Source of the DNA: Paenibacillus rhizovicinus
GTDB lineage: Bacteria > Bacillota > Bacilli > Paenibacillales > Paenibacillaceae
Length of the DNA stretch: 64,000 nucleotides
Direction of reading: 5' to 3'
NCBI RefSeq assembly: GCF_010365285.1
Contig: NZ_CP048286.1
Location: 3,402,001 to 3,466,000, forward strand
The notes below the pieces were generated by a model. It saw nothing but the letters and a program-made list of their open reading frames with translations. It was not told where the DNA came from and made no database searches. Positions 54,006-62,946 of the stretch are shown one piece after another. Both the position numbers and the translations under genes were made by a program. Every line of letters begins with the position of its first letter. Positions within the stretch are counted from its first letter, which is position 1.

Positions 54006-55646
54006 TCATTCCTTCAATCTTACGAATTTGTCCGTCTCCCACCGGTAAACATGCTGCTTATATGCCCCGCTCAACTGGTCGTAGTACTTGACCGCAAAGC
54101 TCGTTCCGTCCACCTGATCGAGCGGCGCCGACGGTTCGTGATCCGTGATGTACAGCTCTCCGCCAGTATTCAGCTTTTCGATTTTGCCCCGAGCGTTCAG
54201 CGTATACAGGCAATAGAAATCGCCGTTGCTGCCGCCCCATTGACCCAATGTAAAATCAAGCTGGCCATCGCCGTTATAGTCCGCCAATGCCAGGTCGAAA
54301 CGGCCGGCGAAGTTGAGCGCCTGCTCTCCGAAGTCCTCCGACAGCCCTTGATAGACGGAAGCCGTGCTTCCTTGCGTGGACAAGAGCGGATTCACCACGC
54401 GAAGCCGGTATATCCCCCTGTAATTATCGGGATACACGCCGCCCCCGGGGCCGCCGGCTTCTTCCTCGGACAAATGGTTGCCGTTCACCATTTCCACGTT
54501 GATATCGTAGAGGCCCCCGCCCGCCGGCTCGACCCGATTCGTCGACAGCACGTACGCGCTGTCCGGCTGCGGCTGCGGCTCCCGCTCCGGCTCCGGCTGC
54601 TCATCGCCGGCGCCAATGTTCGCATTCGCATTTTTAGTCGCATTCCCATCCGCACCCGAATCCGCATTAATGGTGGCGGATGCTGCCGGATTGACCACAA
54701 ACCCGGCGATTAGCGCTGCGACAGCGATGAAGGCGAACGCCATTGCGCGCTTACCTGGCCTTCTGTACCGGACGATGCGCTTGATCCTTGCCGTCACATG
54801 GTTCTCGCCGAACGTCAGCGGCCCGCCTTGCAGCCAGTTTCGCTTGCCCGTCGACAGCAGCAGCAGCGCCTGCGAGTAACCATGCCGGTTGTCGCCGCCA
54901 AGCGACTGCAGCGCGCCCTCGTCGCATGCCATCTCCATGTCCTTGCTCATCGCCGCGAAGGACAACCACATCAGCGGGTTGAACCAATGTACGATCAAGG
55001 CCAAATAAGCGATCGGTTTGACGAGATAATCCCTTCTGCGGATATGGGTCTGCTCATGGGCCACGATGAACCGCAGCTCGCGCTCTCCAAGCCCCACGGG
55101 TACATAGATGTTCGGACGTATCCAGCCGAATACGAAAGGCGATCCGATACGGTCGCTCTCGTACACGTTTCCCATGATGCGGGTTGCCGTCCGTACGCTC
55201 CTCGCGGTTCGCCAATAAACCGCCATACTGTACGCCAACAGAATGACCGCGCCCGCCGCCCAGACAAGGCTTGCGCCCCACAGGATCAGCTGCATGGGAT
55301 TGACGCTGCTTCCTACGATCGCCTCCGGCAACGCGACGTTGACCGCGCGGTCGAGCGTCGCGATTCCGGTCGCGATCTCCGGCTGCTGCATGTAGCCGAC
55401 CGCTGGCGGCACGAATACCATGCGCCCTGCCTCCGTTCTGTCGCCCGTCTGCAAGAAACCGAACAAACTGAACGCGGAAGAGAGCGTAACGGGCGCGACC
55501 ATCCGCACGAGGACGGCCGACCATAAGGCATAAGCGTAGATTTTGGGCGCTTTCTTGAGCGCCGGACGTACGAGCAGGACGCCGATGGCGGCATAAGATG
55601 CGGTGATGCTCATGTTCAGGACGGCAATGAATAACGCGGACATCAT
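54006..55646 (-). CDS. M56-family (BlaR1-like) membrane metallopeptidase
   Basis: A 546-aa membrane protein. Four hydrophobic helices enclose a zinc-peptidase domain with HEQTH at 197-201 and the further acidic ligand in MEMACDEGAL, as in BlaR1/MecR1. Instead of a penicillin-binding sensor, the external C-terminal part (about residues 330-546) has a Pro/Glu/Gln linker (EPEREPQPQPD) and a domain with DYNGDGQLDFTLGQWGGSNG, an FG-GAP/VCBS-like calcium loop. The ligand is therefore probably not a beta-lactam. Its ATG overlaps the BlaI-like gene by 4 bases. Confidence 0.88.
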   Translation of the reverse strand: MMSALFIAVLNMSITASYAAIGVLLVRPALKKAPKIYAYALWSAVLVRMVAPVTLSSAFSLFGFLQTGDRTEAGRMVFVPPAVGYMQQPEIATGIATLDRAVNVALPEAIVGSSVNPMQLILWGASLVWAAGAVILLAYSMAVYWRTARSVRTATRIMGNVYESDRIGSPFVFGWIRPNIYVPVGLGERELRFIVAHEQTHIRRRDYLVKPIAYLALIVHWFNPLMWLSFAAMSKDMEMACDEGALQSLGGDNRHGYSQALLLLSTGKRNWLQGGPLTFGENHVTARIKRIVRYRRPGKRAMAFAFIAVAALIAGFVVNPAASATINADSGADGNATKNANANIGAGDEQPEPEREPQPQPDSAYVLSTNRVEPAGGGLYDINVEMVNGNHLSEEEAGGPGGGVYPDNYRGIYRLRVVNPLLSTQGSTASVYQGLSEDFGEQALNFAGRFDLALADYNGDGQLDFTLGQWGGSNGDFYCLYTLNARGKIEKLNTGGELYITDHEPSAPLDQVDGTSFAVKYYDQLSGAYKQHVYRWETDKFVRLKE

Positions 55647-56002
55647 TCCGCCGCCTCCTCGATAATGCGCTTCAGCTTCTCGATCTCTTGCGAGGACAGC
55701 TTCCTCTGATTCAGGAAGGCGGTCAGAAATTGCGGCAGCGATCCGCCGAAGCTGCGTTCGATCAGCGCTTCGCTCTCGTATTTCCGGACGTCTTCAAGCT
55801 TAACCAGCGAGACGACCTTCGCGTCCTCGTTGAGCAGGATGCCGCGTGCGCACAGCTTCCGGAGAACGGTATAGGTCGTTGACTTCTTCCAGCCGAGCCG
55901 TTCCTGGCACAGACGGACGAGCTCCGTGGAGTTGATGGGCTCGCTCTCCCAGATCAAGCTGACGAATTTATATTCGGCATCGAATAATTTCACGGTTTCC
56001 AT
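55643..56002 (-). CDS. BlaI/MecI-family repressor
   Basis: A 119-aa winged-helix repressor: YKFVSLIWESEPINSTELVR, KKSTTYTVLRKLCARGIL, and the C-terminal dimerisation helices with the region cleaved in BlaI. Cleavage by the adjacent M56 protease should relieve repression. AGGAGG lies 6 bases before the ATG. A perfect AGGTTTA / TAAACCT dyad sits 14 bases upstream of the start, the probable autoregulatory operator. No beta-lactamase gene is near. Confidence 0.92.
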   Translation of the reverse strand: METVKLFDAEYKFVSLIWESEPINSTELVRLCQERLGWKKSTTYTVLRKLCARGILLNEDAKVVSLVKLEDVRKYESEALIERSFGGSLPQFLTAFLNQRKLSSQEIEKLKRIIEEAAE

Positions 56003-56015
56003 GGCCGGCCTCCTG

Positions 56016-56066
56016 AGGTTTACTTCAATAAACCTATTGTTGCATAGAGTCTATCGCAGTAAACCT
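56016..56066. promoter_or_regulatory. BlaI-type operator region
   Basis: AGGTTTA (56016-56022), 6 bp, TAAACCT (56029-56035), plus a third half-site TAAACCT at 56060-56066. The half-sites differ from the classical TACA/TGTA core of Bla operators. Binding by the adjacent repressor is inferred. Confidence 0.5.
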
Positions 56067-56224
56067 TCGGACGCAACCCTTTTATTTCCTTTATCCTCGC
56101 GCCCCCCTGCGGCATCCCGCCTGCCCTTTACGAAACTAATCCTTTTCATCTCCCCTCCCGGAGTGGTTTAATATACAAGCAATCAGGTAAGTATGAAGAA
56201 GAATCCTATGAGGAGGAGATCACT

Positions 56225-56548
56225 ATGCCAACCGTACAAATTGATGGCAGAGAAGCCGTTCAGGCTCTGGAAGGGCAGAAGCTTGTTCTGGCGCTGGAGG
56301 ACAGCGGAATCGATATCCTTCACCGCTGCGGCGGAAACGCCAAGTGCACGACTTGTGCCGTGGAAATCGTATCCGGAAACGCTGGCGAAATCGGCGAGGC
56401 GGAAGCGACCGTTCGCCGGAACAAAGGCATCGAGGACGACTCCATCCGCCTGTCTTGTCAGGTGCATGTGCATGACGACCTGTCGATCAAACTCATGAAG
56501 ACGACGGAATCGACGGGCTTGGACGCAGGACCTCGTCCGCAAGACTAA
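56225..56548 (+). CDS. 2Fe-2S ferredoxin
   Basis: A 107-aa plant-type ferredoxin-fold protein. Four cluster cysteines are present at 35, 41, 44 and 78 (HRCGGNAKCTTCAVEI and RLSCQVHV), that is C-x5-C-x2-C-x33-C. It transfers electrons in the cytoplasm; its partner is unknown, although a cytochrome P450 gene lies 1.2 kb away. AGGAGGAG lies 6 bases before the ATG. Confidence 0.9.
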   Translation: MPTVQIDGREAVQALEGQKLVLALEDSGIDILHRCGGNAKCTTCAVEIVSGNAGEIGEAEATVRRNKGIEDDSIRLSCQVHVHDDLSIKLMKTTESTGLDAGPRPQD

Positions 56549-56619
56549 GACGCGGCTCGCTTGCATGGCGGAATCGTCGTTTCGATTGTGCCAGCCCATG
56601 TCAGTCCGTATACGCATAT

Positions 56620-56659
56620 GAAGGCCTGAACACTCCCGCCGCGGGGTGGTCAGGCCTTC
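56620..56659. terminator. bidirectional terminator
   Basis: GAAGGCCTGA-N20-TCAGGCCTTC, between the ferredoxin and the convergent DUF155 gene. Confidence 0.8.
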
Positions 56660-56729
56660 TATGTTTTTCATGCGCTGTTCTCCTATGCCTGCATCTGGAG
56701 ATGGATTGCCGCATCCGCATGTCCCCGCC

Positions 56730-57566
56730 TTAAGGCAGCCATCCGAAGATTTGCAAGAGCGACAGGACGACCTCGATGACGATCAGGATGACGACGATCC
56801 ATTCCACGAAGAGCCCCCGGATCGAATGGCTGATCGTAGAGAATCCCTCCATGAGGTGATACAGCACTTCCGTCTTGCTCTTCATGATCTTATACCGGTC
56901 GTTCAGCTCGAAGAACTCCAGCATCCGGTCGTAGAAGTCGCCGGCGCTGCTGATCGTCCACGTAATATCGGGCTTATCCAGAATCATGATATACGACAGC
57001 GTATTGTACTCATGGCGCACGATGTTGGCAGTCGTTCTGGCAAGCTCCTTGTTGCCGATGCGCAGTCTGCCCTTCTCCAGCCGGTCGATCATATGCTCGA
57101 GCTTGTCATGGATCTTCCCAAGCTGTTCCTCGATCTTCTCGAGCGCGACCGATTTGGCGATGACGGTGGCAACCAATTCCGGGTGGAAAGGCTCGTATTC
57201 CGACACGATGACATATTCGTCCGTCAATTCGAAGTGCTCGGATTCTCCGACGTGCAGACTGTAATCGTCCGAATAACGATCTCGCTGCTGAAGGTCGATA
57301 TCAGGCTCGAAGGCGATGAGGTACTCCAGGAAGCGCGTAATTTCATCCGGATGTTTATGGTCGACGAAGACGACGCTGCCGAACGAGAATACGAGCACCT
57401 GCTGCGACTCGTCGACCTCCCTGCGAAGGATCGGCGCAAGCAAAGGTCCTTTCAGAATCAACGGCTGTTCCCAGGTGTATTTCTTCGGGATGCCGCAGTG
57501 GATGGCGATTTTATTCAAGTCGATCTCGTTTGCGACCGCAAAGGCTTTAAATGCAATAGGCGTCAT
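56730..57566 (-). CDS. DUF155 / RMND1-family protein
   Basis: A 278-aa protein of the DUF155 family (yeast Rmd1, Sif2, RMND1). The hallmark VFSFGSVVFVDHKHPDEITR lies near residue 65, coiled helices follow, and one C-terminal membrane helix (residues 255-275, VEWIVVILIVIEVVLSLLQI) anchors it. The role in bacteria is unknown. ATG 57566 (MTPIAFKAF) is the best family-like start, with only a weak ribosome site; a longer reading starts in non-coding sequence. Confidence 0.85.
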   Translation of the reverse strand: MTPIAFKAFAVANEIDLNKIAIHCGIPKKYTWEQPLILKGPLLAPILRREVDESQQVLVFSFGSVVFVDHKHPDEITRFLEYLIAFEPDIDLQQRDRYSDDYSLHVGESEHFELTDEYVIVSEYEPFHPELVATVIAKSVALEKIEEQLGKIHDKLEHMIDRLEKGRLRIGNKELARTTANIVRHEYNTLSYIMILDKPDITWTISSAGDFYDRMLEFFELNDRYKIMKSKTEVLYHLMEGFSTISHSIRGLFVEWIVVILIVIEVVLSLLQIFGWLP

Positions 57567-57752
57567 GGCTAGTCTCACTCTTTCCGGACGTTCGTTTACT
57601 TGTAGTCTATGCCGATCTGTTTTCCAATAATACGCTTGTCTTCCCCGAAACCGAATGTTTTGCTCCGTTTGAACGCGCCGCGGCAAACATGCTAGACTCT
57701 AGGAAAAAGAAACCGCGAGTCCAGCGGCCGTTTCAGAAGGAGGCCTTCCGTC

Positions 57753-59096
57753 ATGACGCGCATCGTCGATATTCCCTCTTCCCGGGTGTCCAACTTCTTC
57801 CGTTTCCAGCGCGATCCGCTCGGGTTCCTGGTCGATGCCCGCCCGCTCGGGGACGTCGTATCGCTCCGAACGAGCTCGTTTCAGCCGACGTACATCATCA
57901 ACGCGCCCGACTTCGTGCAGGAGCTCCTCGTCCATCAGGAGGACAAGCTGCGCAAAGGCCGAAGCGCCGGCGTGCTGCGCCGTACGATCGGAGACGGCTT
58001 GCTCACCGCCGATCGCAATGCTCACCGGCAGCAGAAACGGTATTTGACGCCGGTATTTTATAAAGAACGGATCAATCGCTATGCCGAAGTCGTCATTGAG
58101 GAGACGCAGCGGCTTGCCGATTCCTTGACGGACGGCGTCCCCGTTCCGATGCATGACGTCATGATGCAGCTGACGCTCGGCATTATCGCGCGAACGATGT
58201 TCAATACGGAGGTAGCGCGCGACAAGGCGGCGCTCGCGGAAGCCGTGGACATCACGATCCGCCATACGGCCAGCACGATTTTCTCGCCGCTCATCCTTCC
58301 CTTCAACTGGCCGACGCCCGGCAACTTGGCGCATCGGCGGGCCATCCGGGCGCTGGAGCGGATGGTATACGGCGCGATTGCCGCTGCGCGCGGCAATCCC
58401 GAAGCTTATGCGGACAGTCTGCTCGGCCTGCTGCTGGACACGAAGGACGAGGACGGTTTACCTATTGCCGATGTCGAAATCCGCGATCAGATGATGACGA
58501 TGCTGCTTGCCGGTCACGAGACGACGGCGAACGCGCTCGTGTGGGCCTGGCACGGCTTGGAGCGCTCGCCCGGCGCCGCCGCCAAGCTCCGGCTCGAGCT
58601 GGACGCGATCCGGCTGCGGGGGCAGGCGGATGGAGAGCGGCCTTCCGCTTCCGGCTTCTATCGGGAGCTGACCTATGCGAAGCAGGTCATTCAGGAGACG
58701 CTGCGGCTGTATCCGCCGGCATGGGCGATATTGCGGGAATCCGAACCCGGTCTCGAGATGCTGGGCGACCGGTTCCCTCCCCGGAGCAGCTTCCTGATCA
58801 GCCCCTACGCGATTCATCGCAATAGCGACGTGTTCGGGGATGCCGAGGCCTTCCGCCCCGATCGGTTCGAGGATGGCGTCTCCGGTTGGGCGCGCTTCGC
58901 TTATTTTCCCTTCGGCGGAGGCTCCCGGGGCTGCATCGGCTCGCAATTCGCGCTGATGGAAGCGGTGCTGATCCTCGGCACGCTCGCGGAGCGGTTCGAC
59001 TTCGTCTCCGTGCCGGGCCAAGGCGACGCCGTGCCCGAGCCGCTCGTTTCGCTCCGCATCAAGGGCGGCCGCATGATGATTCCCCGCCGCGTATGA
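57753..59096 (+). CDS. cytochrome P450
   Basis: A 447-aa soluble heme monooxygenase. Conserved elements are in place: I-helix LAGHETTANALVW (Thr for oxygen activation), K-helix ETLRLYPP, and the heme loop FPFGGGSRGCIGSQFA with the axial Cys. Residues 1-30 are short, without a membrane anchor. Electron partners are not linked directly, but a 2Fe-2S ferredoxin gene is about 1.2 kb upstream. The substrate is unknown. The ATG follows GGAGG with 13 bases between, rather wide. Confidence 0.94.
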   Translation: MTRIVDIPSSRVSNFFRFQRDPLGFLVDARPLGDVVSLRTSSFQPTYIINAPDFVQELLVHQEDKLRKGRSAGVLRRTIGDGLLTADRNAHRQQKRYLTPVFYKERINRYAEVVIEETQRLADSLTDGVPVPMHDVMMQLTLGIIARTMFNTEVARDKAALAEAVDITIRHTASTIFSPLILPFNWPTPGNLAHRRAIRALERMVYGAIAAARGNPEAYADSLLGLLLDTKDEDGLPIADVEIRDQMMTMLLAGHETTANALVWAWHGLERSPGAAAKLRLELDAIRLRGQADGERPSASGFYRELTYAKQVIQETLRLYPPAWAILRESEPGLEMLGDRFPPRSSFLISPYAIHRNSDVFGDAEAFRPDRFEDGVSGWARFAYFPFGGGSRGCIGSQFALMEAVLILGTLAERFDFVSVPGQGDAVPEPLVSLRIKGGRMMIPRRV

Positions 59097-59100
59097 CAAA

Positions 59101-59150
59101 AGCCAGGAATCGCCGCCGGGTCGCATGAATGCGGCGGCGATTCCTGGCCT
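59101..59150. terminator. bidirectional terminator
   Basis: AGCCAGGAATCGCCGCCG and CGGCGGCGATTCCTGGCCT around a 13-base loop, between convergent P450 and CpsB genes. Confidence 0.9.
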
Positions 59151-59202
59151 CTCTGCCCTTGCCTCGTGACGTTGGTTCCGGATGGGGTACGCTTCTTGAG
59201 CT

Positions 59203-59904
59203 TTATACGATGCTGTTCATCCGATTCTCCAGCTCGGCCCGCGCTTCGGCGCCGGCGATCTCTTCGAACACCGCCATCCCTGCGCTCAAGTTCGGCCTGC
59301 GATTCACGTTATGGGCATCCGTCGCCAACGTATGCGCCCAGCCGGCTTCGATCAGCCAGCGCCCGTACTGCTGCGCTTCCGGTCCGAAGTTGCCGATCAG
59401 GCTGTCCGCCGATACTTGCGTCCAGACGCCGAGTTCGATCAGCTGCGGCAGCAGCTCCGCTTGCTCGCGGAAGAAGAAATGCCTTTCCGGATGCGCCAGC
59501 ACCGGCCTGACGCCCGCGTCCAACAGCCGCTCTACGATTTCCGGCGTGTCCGTATCGTAGTCTTTCCAGCGCTGTTCCACGAGCAGATGGGTCTCCTTCC
59601 TGCCAAGGTAAGAGAAGGAACGGCTGCTCCTATGCGCGTCGATGAAAGCCTTATTCTCCAGCCGAACCTCGTTGCCCGGGTGCAGCCGAACGGCAATCCG
59701 TTGACGCTCCAGCTCCGCTTGCAGTTCTTCCAGCTTGCGCCGAACGACATCGGCCGTCGTGAGAAACAGCCCGTTGAAGTGAGGGGTCGCGATAATATCC
59801 CGAATGCCGTCCTCGTAAGCAATGCGAGCCATGGCTACAGACTCTTCCAAATCCTTCGCGCCGTCGTCAACGCCGTGCAAAATGTGGCAATGAATATCGA
59901 TCAT
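59203..59904 (-). CDS. CpsB/YwqE-type tyrosine-protein phosphatase (PHP domain)
   Basis: A 233-aa metal-dependent phosphatase with a PHP fold, as in the capsule regulator CpsB/Wzb of firmicutes. Metal-binding motifs are MIDIHCHILHGVDDGAKD at the N-terminus, ATPHFN, LAHPERH and the C-terminal TDAHNV. It normally dephosphorylates a tyrosine kinase that controls polysaccharide synthesis. No such kinase or capsule operon is next to it; the mannose/glycosyltransferase genes lie 26 kb away. The ATG is preceded by GAGGTG. Confidence 0.92.
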   Translation of the reverse strand: MIDIHCHILHGVDDGAKDLEESVAMARIAYEDGIRDIIATPHFNGLFLTTADVVRRKLEELQAELERQRIAVRLHPGNEVRLENKAFIDAHRSSRSFSYLGRKETHLLVEQRWKDYDTDTPEIVERLLDAGVRPVLAHPERHFFFREQAELLPQLIELGVWTQVSADSLIGNFGPEAQQYGRWLIEAGWAHTLATDAHNVNRRPNLSAGMAVFEEIAGAEARAELENRMNSIV

Positions 59905-59957
59905 AGCAGCACCTCATCCGTTTGTAGTTGTTTCCGCCTCTCGCCATCTTCCTTTTG

Positions 59958-59987
59958 TTGACAATGAATCATCGTTTTCTCATCATA
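59958..59987 (+). promoter_or_regulatory. possible promoter of the DUF3895 gene
   Basis: TTGACA at 59958-59963; the best -10-like string is CATCAT/ATCATA at 59981-59987. It lies about 100 bases before the start codon. Confidence 0.3.
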
Positions 59988-60087
59988 TACCAGTTCGAAC
60001 CCATTTACGATCCCTATCCGGCAGAACAGATGTTTGGTAAGATGATATCAAATCGATAGCCAATATAACGGCAGCGGGTGATAACGA

Positions 60088-61080
60088 ATGAAAGCCATGA
60101 CAATCGAGGAACGGGACCGGATCTTGGCGACCATGAACGACGAACAGCGCCATTTTATCCACCACACGCTTGAACGAGGACGCAAAACGGTGTTCGCGCG
60201 CCTATTGGCCAAGCGAAAAAGCCAATTCATACCGGACGACGCGACCTACGAGGAAGTGGAAATGTTTCTGGACGAGTGGGACTATCTGGGCTTCACCGAC
60301 AACGGCGAAGTATCGGCTTCGGCCAAATGCGAGTGCGGGCATCCGCTGCGCTACCAGCACCACGTGTTCCATCGGCCGACGAACACGACCCGGCACTTCG
60401 GAATTACGCATCTGCAGCTGCACACCGGCATCGACGCGAAGACGATTACCGCCATCCAGTCCGGGTTCGACGTGCTCGACGAGGAGATGAACGAGATTAT
60501 CGTCAAGTTCAGGGAGGGCTGGCAGCTGGCCGACGCGGTGTACTTGCCGCTGCCGGACGGAATGGATATTCCGGACGATATACGGGAGCATCTGAATATC
60601 GGGCTTCCATTGTTGGCCAGACAAGTGCTTCGGCTGCGCAACAAAATCCGCCACTACGCGAACGAACAACAGTCCGTCCAACAGCCATCCAGGCCGGACG
60701 CTGCCCGTTCCTCCCTCAACAAGCTGTACGAGGCTCCGACGGGGATCAGCACGGAAGACGATCAATACGCGCTGCTGTTCGATGAGCTGCCGTCCCCAGG
60801 GCAAGCGGAACTCGAGACGGTTCGTTCGAATAATCCGATGTTTCTGCCGCCGGCAGCAAGAGAAGTCGTTGACCGCGCATTAAGCCAGCGCATGCGTATC
60901 AGCGCCGCGGCGATTTGCGAAAGTCTGATCGAACGGCGTTTGGCGGACGATGCGCGCTTCATAAGCGGCAAGCCCCATATTCATATTGCCGTATCCGCAT
61001 ATCTCGATCTTCAGGTCGAAGCAGGCAAAGCCCGGCTCTCGGAACGTTCATGGGAGGACCGGATCTATATCGGGCTGTAA
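60088..61080 (+). CDS. DUF3895-like protein
   Basis: A 330-aa protein. Residues 75-120 hold a possible metal site, ECGHPLRYQHHVFH followed by HFGITHLQLHTGI with several His and Cys; both flanks are charged and helical. The C-terminal third repeats a helix-turn-helix-like start (VDRALSQRMRISAAAICESL). It resembles the Bacillus family called DUF3895, with no known role. The spacing GGGTGATAACGA before the ATG gives only a weak site. Confidence 0.75.
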   Translation: MKAMTIEERDRILATMNDEQRHFIHHTLERGRKTVFARLLAKRKSQFIPDDATYEEVEMFLDEWDYLGFTDNGEVSASAKCECGHPLRYQHHVFHRPTNTTRHFGITHLQLHTGIDAKTITAIQSGFDVLDEEMNEIIVKFREGWQLADAVYLPLPDGMDIPDDIREHLNIGLPLLARQVLRLRNKIRHYANEQQSVQQPSRPDAARSSLNKLYEAPTGISTEDDQYALLFDELPSPGQAELETVRSNNPMFLPPAAREVVDRALSQRMRISAAAICESLIERRLADDARFISGKPHIHIAVSAYLDLQVEAGKARLSERSWEDRIYIGL

Positions 61081-61129
61081 GCCCGGCCGCTGCTCGAGCG
61101 CAGCCGCGCCCGGCAATAAGCCGTCCGGG

Positions 61130-62116
61130 TTACTTGCTTAGCGGCATATGGCTGGCATGCGTGACCCGGTTGCGCCCGCCGTTCTTGGACGCATAGAGCG
61201 CCAGATCGGCGCGATGAACGATTGTCTCGCCCGTATCTTCGGCCGTTACGGTCGCCGCGCCAATGCTGATCGTGATCCGGTACTCGCCCCAAGCCGCGGC
61301 CGCGGCGGCCGAACAGTACCGCTCGGCCATGCGGACAGCCTCTTCCAGATCGGCTTGCGGCAGAATGGCCACGAATTCCTCGCCGCCGAATCGGGCGACG
61401 ATGTCGGTCTCCCGTGACAGGGATTGCAGCAGCCGCGCTAAGTCGGTGAGAATCAAATCGCCTACGGGATGCCCGTAGGTATCGTTAATGCGCTTGAAAT
61501 GATCGATATCGAAGATCAGCAGCGAGAACGGTTCGCCCGACTCCCGGTAGGAAGCAAGACTCGCCAGCAAACGCTCCTGAAAGAAACGGCGGTTGCGCAG
61601 TCCCGTAAGCGGGTCGGTCGATGCCAGTGTCTCCAACTGGTGGTTCACGCGCATGAGCTCCTGCTGTTTCTGTTCATACTCTTCATGCAGCCGCTCCAGC
61701 CGCTTGTTCGCTTCGTTCGTCGCCTGATACAGTTCCTCCAGCCGGGTCTTGGTCTGGAGCATGTCCTTCTCGTATTCCATCCGCTTGCGCATCAGCAGCA
61801 CGACGCAGTCGATCACCGTTTCCCCCTCGCGCTCCTGGCGAACGCCGTTCAGCAGCACGGGCACTTCCTCGTTGGCGTTCGTCCGCAGCGAGAAACACAT
61901 CTCGCTTACATGCCCGTACAGCCGGATGTACGGATAGAAATACGTATGGAAGAACAGTTTGTTCGTTACGGACATGGCAGACTCGATATGACGGCCGATC
62001 AGCTCGTCCCGTCCGCATTGAAGCATTTGCAGGAAAGCTTGGTTGACCGATCGAATAATGCCGGTGTCCGAAATCGTAACGTAGCCGCATGGCGCGGTGT
62101 CTAATTGAATATCCAT
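61130..62116 (-). CDS. PAS-GGDEF diguanylate cyclase with RsbP-like sensor
   Basis: A 328-aa regulator. Residues 1-115 are a PAS domain whose sequence follows that of the stress phosphatase RsbP (MDIQLDTAPCGYVTISDTG, DELIGRHIESAM, CVVLLMRKRMEYEKDML). A coiled coil of about 60 residues follows, then a GGDEF domain with the active site FGGEEFV and, five residues before it, the RETD inhibitory I-site. It should make c-di-GMP, subject to product inhibition. I use ATG 62116, which matches the RsbP N-terminus; a coupled ATG at 62140 is possible. It is co-transcribed with the RsbQ-like hydrolase. Confidence 0.92.
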   Translation of the reverse strand: MDIQLDTAPCGYVTISDTGIIRSVNQAFLQMLQCGRDELIGRHIESAMSVTNKLFFHTYFYPYIRLYGHVSEMCFSLRTNANEEVPVLLNGVRQEREGETVIDCVVLLMRKRMEYEKDMLQTKTRLEELYQATNEANKRLERLHEEYEQKQQELMRVNHQLETLASTDPLTGLRNRRFFQERLLASLASYRESGEPFSLLIFDIDHFKRINDTYGHPVGDLILTDLARLLQSLSRETDIVARFGGEEFVAILPQADLEEAVRMAERYCSAAAAAAWGEYRITISIGAATVTAEDTGETIVHRADLALYASKNGGRNRVTHASHMPLSK

Positions 62117-62139
62117 GTTTGCGACCGCCTTCCCCAGCA

Positions 62140-62946
62140 TCAAGCGCCGGTCAAATATGCTTTGATTAAACGGGAGGTTTCTTCCGGATGGCTCAGCTGC
62201 GGATAATGGCCCCGGGCCGTCATCTGCTCCAGCCTGCTGTTCTTCAAGCGGGCGTGCAAGTATTCGCCGACCTCCGCCGGAGAGATGCTGTCGTCCGCGC
62301 ATTGCAGAATAAGGGTCGGCACCTCGGCCTGCGAAAGACTGTCGCGGCTATCCGACATGAAGGTCACTTCCGCGAACTGCCGCGCGATATGCGGATCCCG
62401 GGAGCAAAAGGTTTGTTCCAGCTCTTCCGCCAGCTCCTTCCGTTCCGCGTTCTGCATGACGATCGGCGCCAGATAGCTGGCCCAGCCGACGAAATTCATT
62501 TGCATCATCGTGAGCAATTCCTCGATATCGCGCTTGTCGAAGCCGCCGTAATAGTCCGGCAGGTCATTCATATAACGCGGGGATGGCCCCAGCATGACGA
62601 GACGTTCGAAATAATGCGGCTCTCGAATAGAAGCCAGCATGCCGATCATCCCGCTCACGGAATGCCCGACGAAGACGGCGTTTCGCAGCTCCAGCGTCTC
62701 CATGACATCCAGCACGTCCTGCGCGTAACCTTGCAAATCGTTATATTTGTCGGAATCGTAATCACCGAGCCGGGATTTGCCGGAGCCGACGTAATCGAAC
62801 AGTACGACCCGGTAGTGTTCTTCGAAGCTAGGCGCCACCAGCCGCCACATCTCCTGATCGCAGCCGAAGCCATGCGCGAATACGATCGTTTGGCTGCCCG
62901 AGCCGAACACCTTGATATTATTGCGTTCCCGCACATCGAGCGTCAT
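62140..62946 (-). CDS. rsbQ: RsbQ-type alpha/beta hydrolase (energy-stress signalling)
   Basis: A 268-aa hydrolase very similar to Bacillus subtilis RsbQ as I recall it: FAHGFGCDQEMW, LFDYVGSGKSRL, GYAQDVLDVMETLEL, RGHYPQLSHPEET. The catalytic triad falls at the same numbers as in RsbQ: Ser96 in GHSVSG, Asp219 in ADDS and His247 in RGH. RsbQ serves the PAS domain of RsbP, probably by supplying a small hydrophobic ligand. Here the partner downstream is a PAS-GGDEF protein, 23 bases away. The ATG at 62946 lies 8 bases after GGAGGG. Confidence 0.93.
   Translation of the reverse strand: MTLDVRERNNIKVFGSGSQTIVFAHGFGCDQEMWRLVAPSFEEHYRVVLFDYVGSGKSRLGDYDSDKYNDLQGYAQDVLDVMETLELRNAVFVGHSVSGMIGMLASIREPHYFERLVMLGPSPRYMNDLPDYYGGFDKRDIEELLTMMQMNFVGWASYLAPIVMQNAERKELAEELEQTFCSRDPHIARQFAEVTFMSDSRDSLSQAEVPTLILQCADDSISPAEVGEYLHARLKNSRLEQMTARGHYPQLSHPEETSRLIKAYLTGA

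Noticed and set aside
56225-59096. Ferredoxin and P450 as one operon
   Set aside because: A convergent DUF155 gene and a bidirectional terminator lie between them, so only a functional link is possible.
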